Positions 42,424-48,366 of a stretch of 53,341 nucleotides of DNA are shown one piece after another. Origin of the DNA: Microbispora corallina (lineage in GTDB: Bacteria; Actinomycetota; Actinomycetes; Streptosporangiales; Streptosporangiaceae); assembly GCF_016863035.1 (NCBI RefSeq), contig NZ_BOOC01000046.1:1-53341 (forward strand), read 5' to 3'. The position numbers and the translations under genes are program-made. The number at the start of each line of letters is the position of its first letter. The stretch's first letter is position 1. The notes beneath the pieces were generated by a model. That model was not told the origin of the DNA and did not search any database. It was given only the letters and a program-made list of their open reading frames with translations.

Positions 42424-43578
42424 ATGAACGATCTGGACATGGACTTCCTGCTCGGCGCGGAGGACGACGACGGTCCCCCTCGCCGGCGGCAGGCTGGCAG
42501 CCGCAGCCAGCAGCGGCGCAGCCGCAGGCGGCGTAAGCGCCAGCGCCGCAAGGGCTTCGCCGCCACCCTCTTCGCCATTGTGATCATCGTCGGCGTGCTG
42601 GGCGGGGCCGGTTACTTCGGCTTCACCTGGGTGCGCGGCGTGGTGATCCCCAAGGACTTCACCGGCCCGGGGACGGGGGAGGTTGTCGTCGAGATCAAGG
42701 ACGGCGCCACCGCCACCGACGTGGCCCAGATGCTGGAAGAGCAGGGCGTGGTGGCCAGCGCGCGGGCGTTCGTGAACGCCATCGGCGCGGCCGGCAAGAG
42801 CAACTCCCTGCAGCCCGGCGAGTACACGCTCCGCAAGGCCATGTCGGCGGAGGCCGCCGTCGCCCTGCTCGACCCGAAGAACCGGGTGCTCAACCGGCTG
42901 ACCATCCGTGAGGGCCTGCGCCTCAGCAAGATCTTCACCGAGTTGTCGACGGCCACCGGCAAGCCCGTCGACGACTTCCGCAAGGCCGCCCGCGCCGACA
43001 TCGGCCTCCCCGGGTACGCCAAGGGACGGCTGGAGGGCTTCGCCTTCCCCGCGACGTACGAGGTCAACCCCAAGTTCAGCGCCGAGCAGATCCTCACGGC
43101 GATGGTCGACCGGTTCAACCAGACCGCCGAGCACATCGACCTGGAGGGCCAGGCCAAGCAACTCGGCTTCACCCCGCGGCAGGTCATCACGATCGCCAGC
43201 ATCGTGCAGGCCGAGTCCGGCAGCGTCCAGGACATGCCGAAGATCGCGCGCGTCATCTACAACCGGCTCACCCGCAACCCGCAGATGAAGCTGGAGATGG
43301 ACAGCACGCTGATGTACGGCCTCAACAAGTACGGCATCGCGGCGTCCAACGCCGACCTGCAGAGCACCTCGCCGTACAACACCTACAAGCGCCCCGGGCT
43401 GCCGCCGGGGCCGATCTCCAACCCCGGCGACCACGCCATCGAGGCGGCGCTGCACCCGGCGGACGGCAACTGGCTCTACTTCGTCACCACCGACCCGGCG
43501 CGGGGCATCACGAAGTTCACCGACAAGGAGTCGGAGTTCTGGAAGCTGCGCGACGAGTTCAACAGGAACCACGGATGA
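42424..43578 (+). CDS. mltG: Endolytic transglycosylase MltG, second tandem copy
   Basis: 384 aa. Unlike the first copy it has a 44-residue cytoplasmic N-terminus, acidic (NDLDMDFLLGAEDDD) then very basic (RRSRRRRKRQRRK), before the membrane helix (about 45-67). LysM-like subdomain VVVEIKDGATATDVAQMLEEQGV, then the catalytic domain with IASIVQAESGSVQDMPKIARVIYNRL (Glu near 264), MDSTLMYG and SPYNTYKRPGLPPGPISNPGD. The N-terminal form matches the usual actinobacterial MltG, so this is probably the main copy. Its stop overlaps the aroE ATG. Confidence 0.93.
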   Translation: MNDLDMDFLLGAEDDDGPPRRRQAGSRSQQRRSRRRRKRQRRKGFAATLFAIVIIVGVLGGAGYFGFTWVRGVVIPKDFTGPGTGEVVVEIKDGATATDVAQMLEEQGVVASARAFVNAIGAAGKSNSLQPGEYTLRKAMSAEAAVALLDPKNRVLNRLTIREGLRLSKIFTELSTATGKPVDDFRKAARADIGLPGYAKGRLEGFAFPATYEVNPKFSAEQILTAMVDRFNQTAEHIDLEGQAKQLGFTPRQVITIASIVQAESGSVQDMPKIARVIYNRLTRNPQMKLEMDSTLMYGLNKYGIAASNADLQSTSPYNTYKRPGLPPGPISNPGDHAIEAALHPADGNWLYFVTTDPARGITKFTDKESEFWKLRDEFNRNHG

Positions 43579-44438
43579 CCGGACCGGCGCAGGGGGAGGG
43601 CCGGCGGGCCGCCGTCCTCGGCTCGCCGATCGCCCACTCGCTGTCCCCGGTCCTGCACCGCACGGCCCACGCGGCCCTCGGGCTCGGCGACTGGCGGTAC
43701 GACGCCGTCGAGTGCGCCGAGGACGACCTGGCGGGGCTCCTCGCCACGATGGGCCCGGAGTGGGCCGGCCTGTCGCTGACGATGCCGCTCAAGCGCGCCG
43801 TGCTGCCGCTGCTCGACACGGTGTCCGACCTGGCCGTGGCCGTCGGCGGCGCCAACACCGTGGTGTTCCGCGACGGGGCGAGGCACGGGGAGAACACCGA
43901 CGTGCACGGCATCGTGCAGACGCTGGCCGAGGCGGGCCTGCCGGCCCCCGCGGCCGCCACGGTCCTCGGCGGCGGCGCCACGGCCGCCTCCACCCTCGCC
44001 GCGCTGCGCGAGACCGGACTGGCCGAGGCGACCCTGGTCGTCCGCGACCCCGCCCGGGCCGGGGAGACCCTGCGGATCGCCGAACGACTCGGGGTGGCCC
44101 TCGCCGTGCGGACGTTCGACGACGCCGCGCTCGACGCCGCCCTCGCCGCGGACCTGGTGGTGTCCACGCTGCCCTCCGGCGCCGCGGACGCCCTGGCCCC
44201 CCGCGTCGCCGCCGCCCTGCCCGACAAGGGCGCGCTCTTCGATGTCGTCTACTCGCCCTGGCCGACCGCGTTGGCGAGAGCCGTACAGGCCCGGGGACGC
44301 ACGGCGATCGGCGGCTTCCCGATGCTGCTCCACCAGGCCGCCGCACAGGTCACGCTCATGACCGGCCGTACGGACGTCCCCATCGAGGCCATGCGGGCGG
44401 CTGGCGAGGCCGAGATCGCCCGCCGCGCGCGGGCGTAG
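43575..44438 (+). CDS. aroE: Shikimate dehydrogenase
   Basis: 287 aa NADP-dependent enzyme reducing 3-dehydroshikimate in aromatic amino acid synthesis. Motifs are AVLGSPIAHSLSPVLHRTAH (substrate Ser pair), LSLTMPLKRAVLPLLD with the catalytic Lys, GGANTVVF, GENTDVHG with the catalytic Asp, and a Gly-rich GGGATA nucleotide loop. ATG overlaps the mltG stop (ATGA). The shikimate genes often found next (aroC, aroK, aroB) are absent; the gene order changes here. Confidence 0.94.
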   Translation: MTGPAQGEGRRAAVLGSPIAHSLSPVLHRTAHAALGLGDWRYDAVECAEDDLAGLLATMGPEWAGLSLTMPLKRAVLPLLDTVSDLAVAVGGANTVVFRDGARHGENTDVHGIVQTLAEAGLPAPAAATVLGGGATAASTLAALRETGLAEATLVVRDPARAGETLRIAERLGVALAVRTFDDAALDAALAADLVVSTLPSGAADALAPRVAAALPDKGALFDVVYSPWPTALARAVQARGRTAIGGFPMLLHQAAAQVTLMTGRTDVPIEAMRAAGEAEIARRARA

Positions 44439-44447
44439 CCGCCGGCC

Positions 44448-44484
44448 CGTACGCCCTCAGCCTCGTACGCCCTCAGCCCCGTAC
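44448..44484. repeat. 16-bp tandem direct repeat at a convergent gene boundary
   Basis: CGTACGCCCTCAGCC occurs at 44448-44462 and 44464-44478, with a third partial copy starting at 44480. The period is 16 bp. The second copy contains the stop codon of the minus-strand membrane gene. No inverted-repeat terminator is seen between aroE and that gene. Confidence 0.6.
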
Positions 44485-45390
44485 GGCGTCGCCCTCAGGG
44501 CCGCGTCCCCGGAGCACGACGGCCAGCCCGATCCCCGCCGAGAGGGCGCCCGCGACGGCGGGGATGAGCGGCGTCCCGTCCAGCACGAGCGAGGACACCG
44601 TCCGAAGGCCGTACGTGGCGCTCACCATGGGGGACAGCAGCACGAGTGCGCGGCGGCCGGCCGGCGACCGGACGGCCACGCCGGCGGCCGCGGCCAGTAG
44701 CGGCAGGGCGGCGACGTCCCACAGTGCCGCCTGATTGGTCAGCGTCATCACCAGAGGTGGCTGGACGAGGACGCCGAGGACGGCCCACGGGAGGGCCTGG
44801 CGGCGCCGCAGCGCGCGTGCCCCGTCGCGGAGATCGCCGGCGAATGTCATAAGCAGTGCCGCCGTCGCGGTCGCGACCAGGGGAAACGACGTCGGAAAGC
44901 CGTGCAGACCGCCCAGGAGAGCGTGCCGTGCCATGCTCAGTGCCTCGGCGACGGCCAGCACCCACGCCCACGCGGCGGCCGTCCGCCGATGCCCGCTCCA
45001 GGCGAGCAGGAGCAGGAGCAGGCCGGCTCCCGGCAGGGCCAGCCATTTGAGCAGGGAGAGGGGTTCCCCCGACGCGAATTCGACCCCCGCCACCGCCACC
45101 GCTGTGCCCAGGGCCGGGACGAGCACGAGCAGCGGCGCGACGGCCGCCGACAGGTCGACGGCCCGCCGCCAGTGCGGGACGGAGCGGGGCCCGAACGCGT
45201 GGCGCAGGCGCACCCGGACGGCGCCGAGGACCAGGTCGGCCGCCTCGCGGAGGGTGGGACCGGTGCGGCCGTCTTCCGCGGTCTCCAGGAGCAGGGTCAG
45301 CATCTCGTCCTCGTGCGCCCGCCGGAACTCCCGCGGATACCAGCCGATGAGCCGCCGGTACCGCCGTTCCAGGTCGCCGGTCCCGCTCAC
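44473..45390 (-). CDS. Membrane protein coupled to a PadR regulator, function unknown
   Basis: 305 aa. An N-terminal soluble segment LERRYRRLIGWYPREFRRAHEDEMLTLLLE (about 6-36) is common to many actinobacterial membrane proteins paired with PadR genes. Six or seven membrane helices follow (about 80-295). I do not recognise transporter motifs. The GTG start has GGGAGG upstream and overlaps the PadR stop by 4 nt, so the pair is translationally coupled and probably controlled by PadR. The C-terminus ends in a short repeat tract. Confidence 0.72.
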   Translation of the reverse strand: MSGTGDLERRYRRLIGWYPREFRRAHEDEMLTLLLETAEDGRTGPTLREAADLVLGAVRVRLRHAFGPRSVPHWRRAVDLSAAVAPLLVLVPALGTAVAVAGVEFASGEPLSLLKWLALPGAGLLLLLLAWSGHRRTAAAWAWVLAVAEALSMARHALLGGLHGFPTSFPLVATATAALLMTFAGDLRDGARALRRRQALPWAVLGVLVQPPLVMTLTNQAALWDVAALPLLAAAAGVAVRSPAGRRALVLLSPMVSATYGLRTVSSLVLDGTPLIPAVAGALSAGIGLAVVLRGRGPEGDAVRG

Positions 45391-45725
45391 GCCGTCCCTC
45401 CCATCGGCCCGCGCAGCGCGCGCAGCCGCGACCGGGCCGCCTCGGCGTTGCGGCTCAGGCGCCCGGCCTCCGCGTCCAGGCGCGCGGCGCCCCCCTCGGT
45501 GAGCCGGTAGTAGCGGCGGACCCGCCCGTCCACGATCTCCTCGCGGTCGGCGGCGACGAGGCCGTCGGCCTCCAGGCGGTCGAGCGCGGCGTAAAGGGTC
45601 CCGGGACGCAGCCGGACCCGGCCGGCCGAGATCTCCACGACGTCGGCGACGATCCCGTAGCCGTGCCGGGGACCCGCGGCGAGCGCGGTCAGGATGAGGA
45701 ACGTCGGTTCCTGCAGCGGCTTCAT
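45387..45725 (-). CDS. PadR family transcriptional regulator
   Basis: 112 aa winged-helix repressor. EPTFLILTALAAGPRHGYGIVADV and RPGTLYAALDRLEADGLV are the PadR helix-turn-helix, DGRVRRYYRLTEGG the wing, and the C-terminal helix the dimer arm. The ATG at 45723-45725 has no Shine-Dalgarno site but lies 7 nt from a TATATC -10, so the mRNA is probably leaderless. Likely represses itself and its membrane partner through the inverted repeat in its promoter. The ligand is unknown. Confidence 0.88.
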   Translation of the reverse strand: MKPLQEPTFLILTALAAGPRHGYGIVADVVEISAGRVRLRPGTLYAALDRLEADGLVAADREEIVDGRVRRYYRLTEGGAARLDAEAGRLSRNAEAARSRLRALRGPMGGTA

Positions 45726-45732
45726 GGCCCCA

Positions 45733-45762
45733 GATATACCGTCCGTCGATACATATCGACAA
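45733..45762 (-). promoter_or_regulatory. PadR promoter with operator in the spacer
   Basis: On the minus strand: TTGTCG (plus 45757-45762), 18-nt spacer, TATATC (plus 45733-45738), then 7 nt to the ATG. A perfect inverted repeat GTCGATA-ca-TATCGAC (plus 45745-45760) fills the spacer and overlaps the -35, an ideal autorepression site. Confidence 0.75.
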
Positions 45763-45784
45763 GGGGATGGCCAGTGGGGAATTG

Positions 45785-45814
45785 TTGGGAGGGCACAAGG
45801 GTTTGTGGTAACGT
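45785..45814 (+). promoter_or_regulatory. Putative promoter for infC-rpmI-rplT
   Basis: TTGGGA (45785-45790), 18-nt spacer, TAACGT (45809-45814). Transcription would start near 45821, giving a leader of about 190 nt before infC. The -35 lies about 24 bp from the PadR operator. Confidence 0.55.
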
Positions 45815-45876
45815 AAGTGCTCGATCGGTCCGGCATGCCAGCTGGACGCGCAAGCGGAGGTCCTCCTCCCACCTGA

Positions 45877-45943
45877 TCCGCCGCGAGGCGGACGGGTCAA
45901 GGATCACAACGGAGTTTCCAGCAGGAGAGCTCAGTGACCCCGC
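45877..45943 (+). promoter_or_regulatory. Possible antiterminator and stem-loop in the infC leader
   Basis: TCCGCC-gcga-GGCGGA (45877-45892) is a 6-bp hairpin with a GNRA-type loop. Alternatively GGGTCA (45894-45899), plus GCG at 45888-45890 past a 3-nt bulge, can pair with TGACCC and CGC at 45935-45943. That pairing is mutually exclusive with the terminator stem at 45938-45960. This is inferred from base complementarity only. Confidence 0.35.
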
Positions 45944-45951
45944 ATGCGTGA
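45934..45951 (+). CDS. Putative five-residue leader peptide upstream of infC
   Basis: GTG-ACC-CCG-CAT-GCG-TGA would encode MTPHA. AGGAG at 45923-45927 lies 6 nt before the GTG, an optimal distance. The codons overlap the 5' arm of the terminator hairpin (45938-45944), so a ribosome here would block terminator folding. It is too short for statistics, so the call rests on the ribosome site and overlap. Confidence 0.4.
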   Translation: MTPHA

Positions 45952-45964
45952 CGTGCGGGGTTTT
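45938..45964 (+). terminator. Intrinsic terminator (attenuator) in the infC leader
   Basis: CCCCGCA (45938-45944) pairs with TGCGGGG (45954-45960), extendable by two inner pairs, and is followed immediately by TTTT (45961-45964). It is one of the few hairpins in the window with a real T-run. It lies inside the leader, 50 nt before infC, on the coding strand, which suggests transcription attenuation. Confidence 0.7.
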
Positions 45965-46013
45965 CGGCGTTTCCCGCACGGTCGAGCAACAGGCGGAAGT
46001 CTTTGGAGGTCCC

Positions 46014-46631
46014 ATCAGCACCGAGCCCCGCATCAACGACCGTATTCGTGTGCCCGAGGTCCGCCTCGTCGGCCCGAACGGTGAACAGGTCGGCATCGTC
46101 TCCATCGGCGACGCGCTGAAGCTGGCCCAGGAGGCCGACCTCGACCTCGTCGAGGTTGCGGCCACGGCCCGCCCGCCCGTCTGCAAGCTCATGGACTACG
46201 GCAAGTTCAAGTACGAGTCGGCCATGAAGGCGCGCGAGGCCCGTCGCAACCAGGCGCACACGATCATCAAGGAGATCAAGCTCCGGCCGAAGATCGACCC
46301 GCACGACTACGAGACCAAGAAGGGTCACGTCGTGCGGTTCCTCAAGGCGGGAGACAAGGTCAAGGTCACCATCATGTTCCGGGGCCGCGAGCAGTCCCGG
46401 CCGGAGCTCGGCTTCCGGCTGCTGCAGCGCCTGGCCGAGGACGTCACCGACCTCGGCTTCGTCGAGTCGCAGCCGAAGCAGGACGGCCGCAACATGATCA
46501 TGGTGATCGGGCCGCACAAGAAGAAGGCCGAGGCGCGGGCCGAGAAGGCCGCGGCCAAGGCCCGCGACACCGACCAGGCGGAGGAGTCCGTCGAGGGTCA
46601 GATCGTCGAGCCACCGGCGACGCCCGCCTGA
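46014..46631 (+). CDS. infC: Translation initiation factor IF-3
   Basis: 205 aa. Conserved N-domain (TEPRINDRIRVPEVRLVGPNGEQVGIV), linker and C-domain (IKEIKLRPKIDPHDYETKKGH; FRGREQSRPELG). It ends with an Ala/Lys/Glu-rich tail. The start is ATC at 46014: GGAGGT (46005-46010) lies 3 nt upstream and the protein then opens ISTEPRIND as in homologues. A rare start codon on infC is a known autoregulatory device, because IF-3 discriminates against it. The frame is open upstream but has no ATG/GTG with a proper site near the conserved N-terminus. First gene of infC-rpmI-rplT. Confidence 0.93.
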   Translation: MSTEPRINDRIRVPEVRLVGPNGEQVGIVSIGDALKLAQEADLDLVEVAATARPPVCKLMDYGKFKYESAMKAREARRNQAHTIIKEIKLRPKIDPHDYETKKGHVVRFLKAGDKVKVTIMFRGREQSRPELGFRLLQRLAEDVTDLGFVESQPKQDGRNMIMVIGPHKKKAEARAEKAAAKARDTDQAEESVEGQIVEPPATPA

Positions 46632-46668
46632 ACAGCAGGCGCGACGCCCAGAACGACAACGCAGAAGC

Positions 46669-46687
46669 CGAGACCGGGACGGTCTCG
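46669..46687 (+). other. Small hairpin between infC and rpmI
   Basis: CGAGACC-gggac-GGTCTCG is a perfect 7-bp stem in the 128-nt infC-rpmI spacer. No T-run follows. It could be a processing or ribosomal-protein binding element, but there is no direct evidence. Confidence 0.35.
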
Positions 46688-46759
46688 CAGCCAGGCAGCC
46701 GCCGGCTCGGGGTACCGGCCCGGCCGTCGGCACGGACGAAAGAGGGAGAGACGGCTGAC

Positions 46760-46954
46760 ATGCCGAAGATGAAGACGCACAGCGGTGCGAAGAAGCGGTT
46801 CCGCCTCACCGGAACCGGCAAGATCGTGCGCCGCCGTGCCAGCCGTGCGCACTACAACGAGTGGAAGTCGTCCACCCTGACGCGCCGTCTCGAGGGCCTC
46901 GTCGTCATGTCAGACGCCGACACGAAGAAGATCAAGAAGCTGCTCGCGAAGTAA
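46760..46954 (+). CDS. rpmI: 50S ribosomal protein L35
   Basis: 64 aa, standard length. Sequence MPKMKTHSGAKKRFRLTGTG and the rest match L35 throughout. ATG start with GAGGGAGAG upstream. It lies between infC and rplT with a 22-bp gap to rplT. Confidence 0.97.
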   Translation: MPKMKTHSGAKKRFRLTGTGKIVRRRASRAHYNEWKSSTLTRRLEGLVVMSDADTKKIKKLLAK

Positions 46955-46976
46955 CGACCCGGGGAGATAGAACAAC

Positions 46977-47357
46977 ATGGCACGCGTGAAGAGGGCGCTC
47001 AACGCCAAGAAGAAGCGCAGGGTCGTTCTCGAGCGGGCGAGCGGCTACCGGGGTCAGCGGTCGCGGCTGTACCGCAAGGCCAAGGAGCAGATGCTCCACT
47101 CGATGACCTACGCGTACCGGGACCGCAAGGACAAGAAGGGCACCTTCCGGCGCCTTTGGATCCAGCGGATCAACGCCGCGGCCCGGGCCAACGGCATCAC
47201 CTACAACCGGTTCATCCAGGGCCTGCGCCTGGCCGGCATCGAGGTCGACCGCAAGATCCTTGCCGACCTCGCCGTCAACGACGCGCAGACCTTCGCCACG
47301 CTGGTCGAGTCCGCCAGGAAGGCGCTCCCGTCCGACGTGAACGCGCCGGTCGCGTAA
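46977..47357 (+). CDS. rplT: 50S ribosomal protein L20
   Basis: 126 aa. Basic N-terminal extension (ARVKRALNAKKKRRVVLERASGYRGQRSRLYRKAKEQ) and globular RNA-binding domain (RLWIQRINAAARANGITYNRFIQGL). Early 50S assembly protein; in some bacteria L20 represses this operon. ATG start with GGGGAG upstream. A strong terminator follows the stop. Confidence 0.97.
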   Translation: MARVKRALNAKKKRRVVLERASGYRGQRSRLYRKAKEQMLHSMTYAYRDRKDKKGTFRRLWIQRINAAARANGITYNRFIQGLRLAGIEVDRKILADLAVNDAQTFATLVESARKALPSDVNAPVA

Positions 47358-47367
47358 GACCGCCCGG

Positions 47368-47400
47368 ATGAGGGCCCACCGTCTCGCGGTGGGCCCTCAT
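47368..47400 (+). terminator. Terminator of the infC-rpmI-rplT operon
   Basis: Perfect 14-bp stem ATGAGGGCCCACCG (47368-47381) with 47387-47400, 5-nt loop, followed by a partial T-run (TCTCTT). It lies 10 nt past rplT. Confidence 0.9.
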
Positions 47401-47425
47401 TCTCTTGAGGGGGACGACAGCAGGC

Positions 47426-48259
47426 ATGGCGGAGTTCACCAACATCAGGTCGCCGCGGGTGAAGGCGGCCCGCAGGCTCACCAAGCGGGCGTTCCGCGAC
47501 CGCGACCGCGCGTTCCTCGCCGAGGGGCCGCAGGCGGTGCGTGAGGCGCTCGCTCTCAAGGACGTCACGGTCGAGCTGTTCGCCACCGCCGAGGCCGAGA
47601 GCCGGCATCCGGACATCCTCGCCGCGGCGGCGGCCGCAGGCGTCCCCGTGCACCGGGCCAGTGGCGAGGTCATGACGGAGCTGACCCAGACCGTCACCCC
47701 GCAGGGGCTGCTCGCCGTCTGCCGGTTCGTCCACGTCCCGCTGGACGAGGCCGTCCGGGAGGGGACCCGGCTCGTCGCGCTGCTGGCGCACGTGCGCGAC
47801 CCCGGCAACGCCGGGACCGTCCTGCGCACGGCCGACGCCGCCGGGGCCGACGCGGTCGTGTTCACCGACGCCTCGGTCGACCCGTACAACGGCAAGTGCG
47901 TACGGGCGAGCGCGGGAAGTCTGTTCCACCTGCCGGTCGCCACCGGCGCGGCCGTGGCCGAGGCCGCCCGGCGGACCCGGGAGTCGGGGCTGCGGATCCT
48001 CGCCGCCGACGGCGCGGGGACCCGGACCCTCGACGAGGTCGACCTGGCCGGGCCCACCGCCTGGCTGTTCGGCAACGAGGCCTGGGGGCTGCCGCCGGAG
48101 CTGCTCGACCTGGCCGACGAGGTGGTGCGGGTGCCCATCTACGGCCGGGCGGAGAGCCTCAACCTGGCCACCGCCGCCGCGGTCTGCCTCTACGCGTCCG
48201 CGCGCGTTCAACGGCAGACCTTACATTCCGTGGAAGATCCCCCTACCCCCGCCCGCTGA
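47426..48259 (+). CDS. TrmH/SpoU family RNA 2'-O-methyltransferase
   Basis: 277 aa. N-terminal RNA-binding substrate domain (SPRVKAARRLTKRAFRDRDRAFLAEGPQAVREAL) and C-terminal SPOUT knot with ALLAHVRDPGNAGTVLRTADAAGADAV, AWLFGNEAWGLPPELL and VRVPIYGRAESLNLATAAAVCLY, the three SpoU motifs. Probably methylates a 23S rRNA or tRNA ribose; target not determinable. ATG 47426 chosen over a TTG at 47405, with GAGGGGG about 11 nt upstream. Located after rplT and before pheS as in other actinobacteria. Confidence 0.92.
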   Translation: MAEFTNIRSPRVKAARRLTKRAFRDRDRAFLAEGPQAVREALALKDVTVELFATAEAESRHPDILAAAAAAGVPVHRASGEVMTELTQTVTPQGLLAVCRFVHVPLDEAVREGTRLVALLAHVRDPGNAGTVLRTADAAGADAVVFTDASVDPYNGKCVRASAGSLFHLPVATGAAVAEAARRTRESGLRILAADGAGTRTLDEVDLAGPTAWLFGNEAWGLPPELLDLADEVVRVPIYGRAESLNLATAAAVCLYASARVQRQTLHSVEDPPTPAR

Positions 48260-48286
48260 CGCTCATGTCGTGCGCTGGAAACCCGC

Positions 48287-48292
48287 TATTGT
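48287..48292 (+). promoter_or_regulatory. Putative -10 box for the histidine kinase gene
   Basis: TATTGT, with ATGTCG (48264-48269) 17 nt upstream as a possible -35. An in-frame ATG at 48298 lies just 5 nt downstream, but the GTG at 48367 has a much better ribosome site. Confidence 0.4.
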
Positions 48293-48366
48293 CGGCGATG
48301 GAGTCGCGCAGTCCGGGCCGACGCGGCCTGCGTCCGCGGCGCCCCCCAGGTCGAGGAGGCGGTCTC

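Noticed and set aside
41171..43578. Duplicate mltG as an assembly artefact
   Set aside because: The two copies differ widely in protein and DNA sequence and in their N-termini, so they are genuine paralogues.
45663..46013. Upstream extension of infC to an ATG or GTG in the same frame
   Set aside because: The extension would run through the PadR gene region and the leader terminator, and its sequence does not resemble IF-3. The GGAGGT-ATC start matches the conserved N-terminus.
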